Assembly: GCA_019802505.1 (NCBI GenBank)
Contig: JAFMOC010000446.1
Coordinates: forward strand, 58,501-122,500
Reading direction: 5' to 3'
Source of the DNA: Corydoras sp. C115
Taxonomy: Eukaryota > Chordata > Actinopteri > Siluriformes > Callichthyidae
DNA length: 64,000 nt
Below, one piece after another: positions 1 to 10,856 of this stretch (position 1 is its first letter; each line of letters begins with the position of its first letter). The position numbers and the translations under genes are program-made. The notes below the pieces were generated by a model that saw only the letters and a program-made list of their open reading frames with translations, did no database searches and had not been told where the DNA came from.

Positions 1-3
1 CGG

Positions 4-362
4 CGACGCCCCCTAGTGGACCCTCTGTCTCTGATATCGTTGTCTTTGTTCAGGAGACCCGTTTAGAACCCCTGATCCAATGGACGCAGGAGGAAGGCGA
101 CGCCCCCTAGTGGACCCTCTGTCTCTGATATCGTTGTCTCTTTGTTCCGGAGACCCGTTAAGAACCCTTGATTCAATGGACGCAGGAGGAAGGCGGGGAA
201 GCACGGCGACGCCCCCTAGTGGACCCTCTGTCTCTGATATCGTTGTCTTTGTTCCGGAGACCCGTTAAGAACCCCTGACGCAGGAGGAAGATGGGGGAAA
301 ATACGGTGACGCCCCCTAGTGGACCCTCTGTCTCTGATATCTTCGTCTCTTTGTGTTCTCAG
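4..362. repeat. Tandem ~100-bp repeat in the last TOLLIP intron, four copies
   Basis: Four copies begin near 4, 98, 207 and 307 (spacing 94, 109 and 100). Each opens with CGACGCCCCCTAGTGGACC or a close variant, followed by a pyrimidine-rich GTCTCTGATATCGTTGTC segment. The fourth copy runs directly into the splice acceptor of the TOLLIP exon (AG at 361-362), so the pyrimidine tract of that acceptor is part of the repeat unit. No coding content is seen. Confidence 0.85.
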
Positions 363-556
363 GTCCGTCAGCGGCGGGCCCCTCACTGCCCCCCCGCGCC
401 CCTCAGCAGCTCCTCTACAGCTATCAGGACCTGCGGAGTTTGAACGACATGTTCCCCAACATCGACTACGGGGTGATTCTGGGCGTGATGGAGACGCACC
501 AGGGCAACAAGGACGCCGCAATCAACACCCTGCTGCAGATGACCGACGGGGTTTGA
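363..556 (+). CDS. tollip: TOLLIP (Toll-interacting protein), last coding exon with CUE domain (5' part outside window)
   Basis: The exon follows a pyrimidine tract and AG at 361-362 and ends at TGA 554-556. It encodes about 64 residues. The first part is Pro-rich; the rest is a CUE domain with the signature Met-Phe-Pro (DLRSLNDMFPNID) and the C-terminal GNKDAAINTLLQM, which closely resembles the known TOLLIP C terminus. In this family TOLLIP is a cytosolic adaptor with C2 and CUE domains. The CUE domain binds ubiquitin, and the protein dampens Toll-like/IL-1 receptor signalling and acts in endosomal sorting. Only the final exon is here; the C2 domain must lie left of the window. The gene converges on the mucin gene, as TOLLIP does on MUC5B in human. 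Confidence 0.93.
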
Positions 557-710
557 ATCCCGCACCACCAACGTGGAGCAGCACGGCCGTTTGGAATCCT
601 CAGCGACACATTTTAAATTTTTTTTTTTGGGGGGGGGGTTATGTTAGGGGCACCTGTACATAGAAAACATCTAACAATGAAACATTAAAGGGATTGTAAT
701 ATTTACTGGT
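557..710 (+). other. tollip: TOLLIP 3' UTR with poly(A) signal
   Basis: After the stop codon there is a short non-coding stretch with a T run then a G run (about 616-638) and an ATTAAA hexamer at 684-689, a common variant poly(A) signal. The exact cleavage site is inferred to lie shortly downstream. The transcript end is placed here because SINE copies begin at about 918. Confidence 0.6.
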
Positions 711-917
711 TAGATTTTGATTATTTATAGTGGGGCTTGGATTGGTTGGAAGTGTCACATGACCGCGAGACGTCACTCATGCGTGCGTGATGTGTTTTTT
801 TTTTTTTTTTTTTAAGGTGGACTGACCTCGGTGTTAGACCACCTTAAGAAAAACCATTTATACGAAAAATACAAAACTCTGTGACTTTTCATTCATAATG
901 TGGAATTTAAAAATCAC
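711..917. other. Short intergenic spacer, no gene seen
   Basis: Unremarkable sequence with a 19-nt T run at about 795-813. Nothing coding was recognised. Confidence 0.6.
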
Positions 918-2070
918 ATGTTGAGACACCTCAGTGGTTTAACATGTTCTCCTCTCAGCGCTGGGGATTCCACCCGAATCGAATCTGGGTGGAGGTTCCA
1001 TGTTCTCCCCGTGTCCTCGTGGGTTTCCTCAAGGTTCTCCGGTTTTCTCCCACAGTCCAAAAACATGGATCAAGTTAATTGAGTTCTCCAAATTGCCCCA
1101 TATAGAGTGTGTGTGTGTGTGTGAGTGTGTGCCCAGCGATGGATCTGCCCAGCGCCCGAGAAGTTCTCCCCTGGATGGGCATGGGGAACCCCACCGCGAC
1201 CCTAATAGAGGATAAAGAGGGAGATAATGAATGAATGAATGTTGAGACACCTCAGTGGTTTAGCATGTTCTCCTCTCAGTGCTGGGGATTCCCGGTTCGA
1301 ATCCCAATCTGGGTGGAGTTTCCATGTTCTCCCCGTGTCCGCGTGGGTTTCCTCCGGGTTCTCCGGTTTCCTCCCACAGTCCAAAGACATGGATCGAGGT
1401 CAATTGAATTCTCCAAATTGCCCCATATAAAGTGTGTGTGAGTGAGTGTCTCAGTGTGTGAGTGTGTCCCATGATAGATTGCCCAGCTCTCAAAATGTTC
1501 TCCACAGAATGGGTTTGGGGAACCCCCCCGTGACACTAGTGGAACATAATGGATGGATGAATAATGAGACGGGTGGCGCGGTGGCTTAGTGGTTTAGCAT
1601 GTTCTCCTCTCAGTGCTGGGTATTCCCAGTTCGAATCCCAATCTGGGTGGAGTTTCAATGTTCTCCCCGTGTCCACGTGGGTTTCCTCAGGGTTCTCCGG
1701 TTTCCTCCCACAGTCCAAAAACATGGATCAAGGTCAATTGAGTTCTCCAAATTGCCCCATATAGAGTGTGTGAGTGTGTGCCCAGTGATAGATTGCCCTC
1801 CCTGTCCTGGGTGTATCTGTCCAGCGCCCGAAACGTTCTCCCCTGGATGGACATGGGGAACCCCCCCCCCCCTTCCCCCACGCGAGCCTAATAGAGGATA
1901 AAGCCGAAGATAATGGATGGATAGATGTTGCGACACAGTGGCTTAGTGGTTTAGCATGTTCTCCTCTCAGCGCTGGGGATTCCCATTTCGAATCCCAATC
2001 TGGGTGGAGTTTCCATGTTCTCCCCGTGTCCACGTGGGTTTCCTCCGGGTTCTCTGGTTTCCTCCCACAG
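918..2070 (+). mobile_element. tRNA-headed SINE cluster, four copies head to tail (last one truncated)
   Basis: Copies start near 918, 1239, 1564 and 1927. A full copy is about 320-350 bp: a tRNA-like head, a body with the phrase GTTTCCTCCGGGTTCTCCGG, a second body half ending GACCCTAATAGAGGATAAAG, and a short tail of GAAT/GGAT repeats. In the copy at 1564 the head shows an A-box-like TGGCTTAGTGG (about 1582-1592) and a B box GTTCGAATCC (1629-1638), as expected for a Pol III-transcribed tRNA-derived SINE. The fourth copy stops after CCTCCCACAG at 2070. I cannot assign a named SINE family without a library search. Confidence 0.85.
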
Positions 2071-2433
2071 CTCCACTTTCCGTTGAAGACATCGAGGATT
2101 TCTCTGGATTTGGATTTATGATGACGAGCTTTCTGCTGATTGGACGAGGCGTTGCCGGGGAACATCGGGAAATCAGAAGTGTTGGGTCAGCCGTCCAGCG
2201 TCCCTTCAAGCCACCATTGGAACTCCGACTCTGACGATTAATCGCAAAGCCATCTTGGAGAAGCGTCCGGCGCCGCAAACGGAGGAGGCGGAGCTTTGGA
2301 GAGCCGACTGAGGCGGCGAGGTTGACGCGGTTCTGAGGTGCGCTTGGCGTAATTTGCCCTTCGTTAAGATACGACTTTCTATTAATTACTAATATTAGCA
2401 GCCACTCTGTTCTTTGGATTCGATTATTTATCC
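2071..2433. other. Non-SINE island between oppositely oriented SINE fragments, function unknown
   Basis: About 360 bp that do not match the SINE consensus, lying between a + strand SINE cut off at CCTCCCACAG and a - strand SINE fragment that begins near 2434. An open frame runs in from the + strand SINE to a stop near 2234 but resembles no family I recognise. It may be old unique DNA or part of another transposon. Confidence 0.4.
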
Positions 2434-3240
2434 ATGCTGGGCAGATACACCCAGGACAGGGGGGCAATCGATCACTGGACACACACTCACTCACACAGAA
2501 ACACTCTATATGGGGCAATTTGGAGAACTCAATTGACATTGATCCATGTTTTTGGACTGTGGGAGGAAACCGGAGAACCCGGAGGAAACCCACGCGGACA
2601 CGGGGAGAACATGGAAACTCCACCCAGATTGGGATTCGAACCGGGAATCCCCTGCGCTGAGAGGAGAACATGCTAAACCACTAAGCCACCATGCCACCCG
2701 TGTCAACATCCATCCATTATCTTTCACTATATCCTCTGTTAGGGTCGCGGGGGGGGGTTCCCCATACCCATCCAGGGGAGAATGTTTCGGGCTCTGGGCA
2801 GATACACCCAGGACAGGGGGGCAATCTATCACTGTGCACACACTCACTCACACACTCTATATGGGGCAATTTGGAGACTTCAATTGACCTTGCTCCATGT
2901 TTTTGGACTGTGGGAGGAAACCGGAGAACCCGGAGGAAACCCACGCGGACACGGGGAGAACATGGAAACTCCACCCAGATGGGGATTCGACCCACACACA
3001 CACTGTATAGGGGCAATTTAGAGCGGCCATTTTACCTTGATCCGTGTTTTCGGACTGTGGGAGGAAACCGGAGAACCTGGAGGAAACGAACACGGACACG
3101 GGGAGAACATGCAAACTCCACCCAGATCGGGGGGCGCTGGGCAGATACACCCATGACAGGAGGGCAAGCTATCACTGGACACACTCACTCACATACACAC
3201 TCTATATGGGGCAATTTGGAGAACTCAATTCACCATTTAT
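2434..3240 (-). mobile_element. SINE cluster, - strand, full and partial copies
   Basis: Same SINE family in reverse. One copy spans about 2434-2700, a second about 2707-2995, and truncated body pieces follow at about 2996-3130 and 3131-3240. Reversed B box (GATTCGAACC) and tail motif (CATCCATTATCTTTC) are visible. The partial copies join inside the element body, suggesting unequal recombination between neighbours. An AT-rich microsatellite follows at about 3250-3277. Confidence 0.82.
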
Positions 3241-3275
3241 TTTGGATAAATAAATATATAATATATATATATTAT

Positions 3276-3965
3276 AGGGTGGCACGGTGGCTTAGTGGTT
3301 TGGCATGTTCTCCTCAGGGCTGGGGATTCCCGGTTCGAATCCCAATCTGGGTGGGGATTCCATGTTCTCCCCGTGTCCACGTGGGTTTCCTCCGGGTTCT
3401 CCGGATTCCCCCCACAGTCCAAAAACATGGATCAAGTCAATTGAGTTATTCAAATTGCCCCATATAGAGTATGTGAGTGTGTGCCCAGTGATTGATTGCC
3501 CCCCCACCCCCCCCCCCCCGTCCTGGGTGTATCTGTCCAGTGCCCGAAACGTTCTCCCCTGGATGGACATGGGGAACCCCCCCTCCCCCCACGCGACCCT
3601 AATAGAGGATAAAGCCGAAGATGATGGATGGATAGATGTTGCGACACAGTGGCTTAGTGGTTTAGCATGTTCTCCTCTCAGCGCTGGGGATTCCTGTTTC
3701 GAATCCCCATCTGGGTGGAGATTCCATGTTCTCCCTGTGTCCACGTGGGTTTCCTCCGGGTTCTCCGGTTTCCTCCCACAGTCCAAAAAACATGGATCAA
3801 GTCAATTGAGTTCTCCAAATTGCCCCATATCGAGTGTGTCTGTGTGAGTGTGTATCCAGTGATAGATCGCCCCCCTGTCCTGGGTGTATCTGCCCAGCAC
3901 CCGAAACGTTCTCCCCTGGATGGGCATGGAGAACCCCCCCCCCCCGACCCTAATAGAGGATAAAG
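3276..3965 (+). mobile_element. SINE pair, + strand, ending next to the mucin 3' end
   Basis: Two copies, about 3276-3625 and 3630-3965, each with head, B box, body and GATAAAG tail. The second copy ends about 20 bp from the inferred poly(A) site of the oppositely oriented mucin transcript. Confidence 0.82.
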
Positions 3966-3984
3966 AACACACAGAAAGCAGACG

Positions 3985-4236
3985 GACTTTCGTTGCGTTA
4001 GTTTTATTCAGAGCTAAAAGAAAAAAGAACGAAAATAAAGTTTCTCACCAAAAATAAAAATAATAATAATAATAATTAAATAACGATGAGAGTAACGACG
4101 GCGCGTCGTTCATCTGGAGATGATTGTGAAAGAGCAGGAAACACTACGAGAGGAAAACAGAGCGAGTTCTGGAGACCGGGGAACCGACCAGGGAACGGTC
4201 CCGGAGCGGGACGGCCCGTCAGAGACGCAGGGAGGT
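3985..4236 (-). other. Mucin 3' UTR with AATAAA poly(A) signal
   Basis: Read on the - strand, about 230 nt follow the stop codon before a canonical AATAAA (TTTATT on + at 4003-4008). Cleavage is inferred near 3985. AT-rich sequence at 4010-4080 is part of this UTR. The gene ends tail to tail with TOLLIP, with about 3.3 kb of mostly SINE sequence between the two ends. Confidence 0.7.
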
Positions 4237-7200
4237 TCAGCGTCTCCGCCGTCGTCTCTGTGAGCCCGCGCAGTCGCTCGTCTGGCAGCCGCACGACTCC
4301 ACGTGGATGTAGGTGTAGGTGGTGGTGGATCCGTCCGGGCACCGCAGCGCCACCTGCTGCCGACTGGTCTGCTGCTCCTGACAGCACGAGCAGGAGTGAG
4401 TCAGTGAGTTCGCCTCGGCGGAGTATCTGCAGCGAGAAGAGACAACAATCAGTTACACCAACAACAGGTGCTTCATTTTAACATGGAGGGTCACCGAGGT
4501 ATCACCTGTGGTTCATTTTAACATGGAGGGTCACGGCTGTATCACCTGAGGTTCATTTTAACATGGAGGGTCACCGCAGTAGCTCCTGAACTTTTCACCT
4601 GGTTCATTTTTACATGGAGAGTCACCTTAGTATCACCTGTTGTTCATTTTAACATGGTGGGTCACCTCACTACCTCCTGCACTTTACATGTGGTTCATTT
4701 TAACATGGAGGGTCACCTTACTACCTCCTGCACTTTACAGGTGGTTCATTTTAACATGGAGGGTCACCGAGGTATCACCTGTGGTTCATTTTAACATGGA
4801 GGGTCACGGCTGTATCACCTGAGGTTCATTTTAACATGGAGGGTCACCGCAGTAGCTCCTGAACTTTTCACCTGGTTCATTTTTACATGGAGAGTCACCT
4901 TAGTATCACCTGTTGTTCATTTTAACATGGTGGGTCACCTCACTACCTCCTGCACTTTACATGTGGTTCATTTTAACATGGAGGGTCACCTTACTACCTC
5001 CTGCACTTTACAGGTGGTTCATTTTAACATGGAGGGTCACGACAGTATATCCTGCACTTTACAGGTGGTTCATTTTAACATGGAGGGTCACGACAGTATA
5101 TCCTGCCCTTTACAGGTGGTTCATTTTAACATGGAGGGTCACGTTAGTATCACCAGTGGTTCATTTTAACATGGTGGGTCACCTCACTACCTCCTGCACT
5201 TTACATGTGGTTCATTTTAACATGGAGGGTCACGGCTGTATCGCCTGCACTTTACAGGTGGTTCATTTTAACATAGAGGGTCACCGCAGTATCACCTGTG
5301 GTTCATTTTAACATGGAGGGTCACCTCAGTATCTCCTGCATATTACACCTGGTTCATTTTAACATGGAGGGTCACGGCAGTTTCGCCTGCACTTTACAGG
5401 TGGTTCATTTTAACCTGGAGGGTCACCGCAGTATCACCTGTGGTTCATTTTAACATGGAGGGTCACCTCAGTATCTCCTGCATATTACACCTGGTTCATT
5501 TTAACATGGAGGGTCACGGCAGTTTCGCCTGCACTTTACACCTGGTTCATTTTAACATGGAGGGTCACCGCAGTATAGCCTGCACTTTACAGGTGGTTCA
5601 TTTTAACATGGAGGGTCACGGCAGTTTCGCCTGCACTTTACACGTGGTTCATTTTAACATGGAGGGTCACGGCAGTATATCCTGCACTTTACGGGTGGTT
5701 CATTTTAACATGGAGGGTCACGACAGTATATCCTGCCCTTTACAGGTGGTTCATTTCAACATGGAGGGTCATGTCAGTATATCCTGCACTTTACAGGTGG
5801 TTCATTTTAACATGGAGGGTCACGACAGTATATCCTGCACTTTACATGTGGTTCATTTTAACATGGAGGGTCACCGCGGTATCGCCTGCCCTTTACAGGT
5901 GGTTCATTTTAACATGGAGGGTCACGACAGTATATCCTGCACTTTACAGGTGGTTCATTTTAACATGGAGGGTCACCGCAGTACCTCCTGCACTTTACAG
6001 GTGGTTCATTTTAACATGGAGGGTCACCGCAGTATATCCTGCACTTTACAGGTGGTTCATTTTAACATGGAGGGTCACCTCAGTATTTCCTGCGGTTCAT
6101 TTTAACATGGAGGGTCACCTTAGTACCTCCTGCACTTTACAGGTGGTTCATTTTAACATGAAGGGTCACCTCAGTATTTCCTGCGGTTCATTTTAACATG
6201 GAGGGTCACCGCAGTATCTCCTGCAGTTCATTTTAACATGGAGGGTCACCTTAGTACCTCCTGCACTTTACAGGTGGTTCATTTTAACATGGAGGGTCAC
6301 CAGTATATACTTTACAGGTGTTCATTTTAACTGGAGGGTGGTTCACCTGTGGTTCATTTTAACATGGAGGGTCACCTTACTACCTCCTGCACTTTACAGG
6401 TGGTTCATTTTAACATGGAGGGTCACGGCAGTTTCGCCTGCACTTTACACCTGGTTCATTTTAACATGGAGGGTCACCGCAGTATAGCCTGCACTTTACA
6501 GTTGGTTCATTTTAACATGGAAGGTCACCGCGGTATCACCTGTGATTCATTTTAACATGGAGGGTCACCTTAGTATCACCTGTGGTTCATTTTAACATGG
6601 TGGGTCACCTCAGTATCTCCTGCATATTACACCTGGTTCATTTTAACATGCTGGGTCACCTCAGTATCTCCTGCATATTACACCTGGTTCATTTTAACAT
6701 GGAGGGTCACGTTAGTATCACCTGTGGTTCATTTTAACATGGAGGGTCACGGCAGTTTCGCCTGCACTTTACACCTGGTTCATTTTAACATGGAGGGTCA
6801 CCGCAGTATATCCTGCACTTTACAGGTGGTTCATTTTAACATGGAGGGTCATGGCAGTATTGCCTGCACTTTACAGGTGGTTCATTTTAACATGGAGGGT
6901 CACGGCAGTATCGCCTGCACTTTACAGGTGGTTCATTTTAACATGGAGGGTCACCTCAGTACCTCCTGCACTTTACAGGTGGTTCATTTTAACATGGAGG
7001 GTCACCTCAGTAATGCCTTCATTCATTTCCTTATTGCAGATAGCTTTGTGTCTCTGGCGCCATCTGGTGGCCATTCATCAAACTCAGAACGCCACCCTGA
7101 CGAGTTACACATTTCAAATGATTAAAACTCGGCTTAAAACCCTAACCCGCTCACACTCACTCACTCCAGTCGATGTTCCAATTCATCTCAATGATTTTCT

Positions 7201-7601
7201 TGTTTAGTTTTTAGTAATGGATTGAGAATAGAAACAAATATCAACTTTTTTGATAACTAACTTGAATCAGAATTGAAATGCAACGTTCTAAGTGAAGGTT
7301 CTTTAACTCACATGGAGGACGTGCTGCAGGTCCCCGTGCAGGACGTGATGTCCACAGCGACGGTGCTCTCGCAGCCGTTGTGCACCAGCTTGGTGGTGTT
7401 GGTGTTGATGTTGCACGAGCTCTTGCGCGTGCCTGAACCCGGAACACACCGAAATGAATTATTAATCCAAGAAATTAATGACATCACAGGATATCTCCCA
7501 TAATGCCTTTCATTTAACAGTCTGGCTTTAATTTGAACGTTCTCGTAGTGTTTGTACTTACAGGTCATGCAGCAGCCATCGGCGTCGGTCGTCTCCGTTC
7601 C
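4237..7601 (-). CDS. muc5ac/muc5b-like: Mucin exons 44-46: C-terminal cystine knot (CTCK) and stop
   Basis: Exon 44 (7562-7601, 40 nt) encodes GTETTDADGCCMT. Exon 45 (7312-7432) encodes TRKSSCNINTNTTKL, NGCESTVAVDITSCTGTCST. Exon 46 coding part (4237-4426) encodes YSAEANSLTHSCSCCQEQQT, VALRCPDGSTTTYTYIHVES, CGCQTSDC and ends in GSQ plus six Arg codons, then TGA at 4237-4239. Residues about 4469-4584. The CTCK fold makes the first, ER-stage disulfide dimer of gel-forming mucins. The last intron (4427-7311) is almost entirely a minisatellite. Confidence 0.94.
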
Positions 7602-10600
7602 CTGTTCAACAACGCAATTCAAAACGCATTCATTTAAAGTCGTACGACATTTTTGTATTGTTAAAAAGTCTATGTTAAAAAACATCCATTATCTTTCGCT
7701 TTATCCTCTACTAGGTTCTCGTGGGGGGGTGCCCATCTCCGTCTCGGGCGTTGGGCAGATACACCCAGGACAGGACGCCAATCTATCACTGGGCACACAC
7801 TCACTCACACAGACACACTCTATATGGGGCAATTTGGAGAACTCAATTGACCTTAATCCATGTTTTTGGACTGTGGGAGGAAACCGGAGAACCCGGAGGA
7901 AACCCACGCGGACACGGGGAGAACATGCAAACTCCACCCAGATGGGGATTCGAGCCGGGAATCCCTAGTGCTGAGAGGAGAACATGCCAAACCACTAAGC
8001 CACCATATGTTAAAAACCATCCATCCATCCATTATCTTCCGCTTTATCCTCTATTAGGGTCGCGGGGGGTTCCCATGTCCATCCAGGGGAGAACGTTTCA
8101 GGCGCTGGGCAGATACACCCAGGACAGGGGGGCAATCTATCACTGGACACACACTCACTCACACACACACTCTATATGGGGCAATTTGGAGAACTCAATT
8201 GATTCTGATCGATGTTTTTGGACTGTGGGAGGAAACCGGAGAACCCGGAGGAAACCCACGCGGACACGGGGAGAACATGCAAACTCCACCCAGATGGGGA
8301 TTCGAACCGGGAATCCCTAGTGCTGAGAGGAGAACATGCCAAACCACTAAGCCACCATATGTTAAAAACCATCCATCCATCCATTATCTTCCGCTTTATC
8401 CTCTATTAGGGTCGCGGGGGTTCCCATTTCCATCCAGGGGAGAACGTTTCGGGCGTGGGCAGATACACCCAGGACAGGGGGGTAATCTATTGCTGGACAC
8501 ACACTCACTCACACACACACTCTATATGGGGCAATTTGGAGAACCCAATTGACTCTGATCCATGTTTTTGGACTGTGAGAGGAAACCGGAGAACCCGGAG
8601 GAAACCCACGCGGACACGGGGAGAACATGCAAACTCCACCCAGATGGGGATTCGAGCCGGGAATCCCTAGTGCTGAGAGGAGAACATGCCAACTACTAAG
8701 CCACCATGCCAACCTATGTTAAAAACCATCCATCATTATCTTCCACTTTATCCTCTATTAGGGTCATGGGGGGGGTTCCCATGTCCATCCAGGGGAGAAC
8801 GTTTCGGGCGCTGGGCAGATACACCCAGGACAGGGGGGCAATCTTTCACTGGGCACACACTCACTCACACACACACTCTATATGGGGCAATTTGGAGAAC
8901 TCAATTGACCTTAATCCATGTTTTTGGACTGTGGGAGTAAACCGGAGAACCCGGAGGAAACCCACGCAGACACGGGGAGAACATGCAAACTCCACCCAGA
9001 TGGGGATTCGAGCCGGGAATCCCTAGTGCTGAGAGGAGAACATGCCAAACCACTAAGCCACCATGCCACCCTATGTTAAAAACCATCCATCCATCCATTA
9101 TCTTCCACTTTATCCTATATTAGGGTCATGGGGGGGGTTCCCATGTCCATCCAGGGGAGAACGTTTCGGGCGCTGGGCAGATACACCCAGGACAGGGGGG
9201 CAATCTATCACTGGACACACACTCACTCACACACACACACACTCTATATGGGGCAATTTGGAGAACTCAATTGACCTTGATCCATGTTTTTGGACTGTGG
9301 GAGAAAACCGGATAACCCGGAGGAAACCCACGCGGACACGGGGAGAACATGGAAACTCCACCCAGATGGGGATTCGAGCTGGGAATCCCTAGTGCTGAGA
9401 GGAGAACATGCCAACTACTAAGCCACCGTGCCGCCCTATGTTAAAAACCAATTTTTATTATTCCGCAATTGTCTCCCTATCTTGTCCCGATATTTTATTT
9501 CGAGCGATCGACACCATTTTCGCAGGACATGTCCGGCTCACTGGTGAGACCACTGCTTGTAAACAGCTAAGGAATCGCTTGGACCGTTCCGGAGATATTC
9601 CCATTTTTCCAAGCCAAAAAATTCTCCTTCACTTTGCTTTACGGTGATTTTTGGGCTCCCGTAACTCGGACAATTTTTGAGCTACGAAGACGAAATTCGC
9701 CGCAGTCGGAGAGGGCTGCAGCCCGACTGGTTCTGCCAAATCTTAGCATGTTCGCGCTTTTTGTTTAAAATCGGCTTAGTTTGTTTCCTATGGGCAAAAT
9801 CTGATTTTCAAAATGGCGTCCCATACTTTTCGTTCGTTTCTTTTTTTAATTTCAACTGTCCTGACCAATGCTGTGAACACGGCTCATAGACACCCGATTA
9901 CCTGACCACGCCTCCTGATCTTAACTAGACGTGGACAAGAAGAGTTTTGGAACCCCACTTATATTTCTCTGGCTCTTATATTTGCCCTCTACTGTTCGCT
10001 GGTGGTATTGCTGGCACTACCGCACGGTACATCAGCGCCCCCTATTGTTGTGTTTCTGTCATGTGACCTACCTTTACATAACGGAACATTGTTTTGTGTT
10101 AGGGTCACTGTGGCTGTTTTTCACCCGGTGTCTTCTGCATTAAGGACTACTCTAGAACCTTCTACAGTTTTGTCCTCTCTAGCCATGGTATTGGCTGATT
10201 GGAACACTTAACCTTCAGGGAGGGGCTATATTTGTTGATAGCAAAACCTCCCCCAGAAGAACGGGTGCTACGGAGTCCTGATACCTAGAACAATTCCAAG
10301 GACAAATGCGGTGTCGCTGTGACATCTGCGAACTGAACGCACAGACTAGCTAAGTTAAGACTTTACGATGAGCAAGACATAAATCGACGTGGTCATTAGC
10401 GAGGGTCCGGGGATCCCGCTCTCAGACTCAGTGTTGACTCACGGGGACGCAGTCGTCCTGCTGGAAGGGGGGGCATATTTTGTTGGACTTCTCGGGTACG
10501 GGCTCGTTGTTCTGCTCTCCACACGTGTAAGTCACACACCTGTCATCAGGGGGCGTGTAGGTCCCGTTAACCTAAAGGAAAAGATGCAGCGTATTATTAA

Positions 10601-10820
10601 TGCAGAGGTCACATGGGCTGTACGTCAGGTTTGATTGGCAGTTCGAAGCGTGAGGAACCCACCGGAATGACCTGGGTGCTGTTATAGAGGGCGATCACAC
10701 AGCTGGTCCTCACGCACTCGCCGCAACACGTCCCGGCGACAGGCTGCAGGGTGTAGCCCTTTAAAAAAAACACAGTAACGAAGCTGAGATTTGTATGTAG
10801 TCAAAATCTGAAATTAACAC

Positions 10821-10856
<36 letters not shown>

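Noticed and set aside
1564..1925. tRNA genes at SINE heads
   Set aside because: A- and B-box-like motifs are present, but no cloverleaf with acceptor stem and anticodon arm is formed; the motifs are SINE promoters.
918..3965. Recurring ORFs such as FLDCGRKPENPEETHADTGR throughout the window
   Set aside because: The same words recur wherever a SINE copy lies, on both strands. They are translations of SINE RNA sequence, not proteins.
5440..7125. + strand ORFs with VHFNMEGH repeats
   Set aside because: The 51-bp unit is a multiple of three, so the frame stays open through the minisatellite. The region lies in the last mucin intron.
10443..10571. Apparent frameshift in exon 43 near the G run
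   Set aside because: Recounting gives seven G on the + strand, which keeps ICPPFQQDDCVP in frame through to the donor.
9677..10634. Several + strand ORFs of 60-81 codons
   Set aside because: No recognisable domain, and they overlap the mucin exon 43 region on the opposite strand or plain intron.
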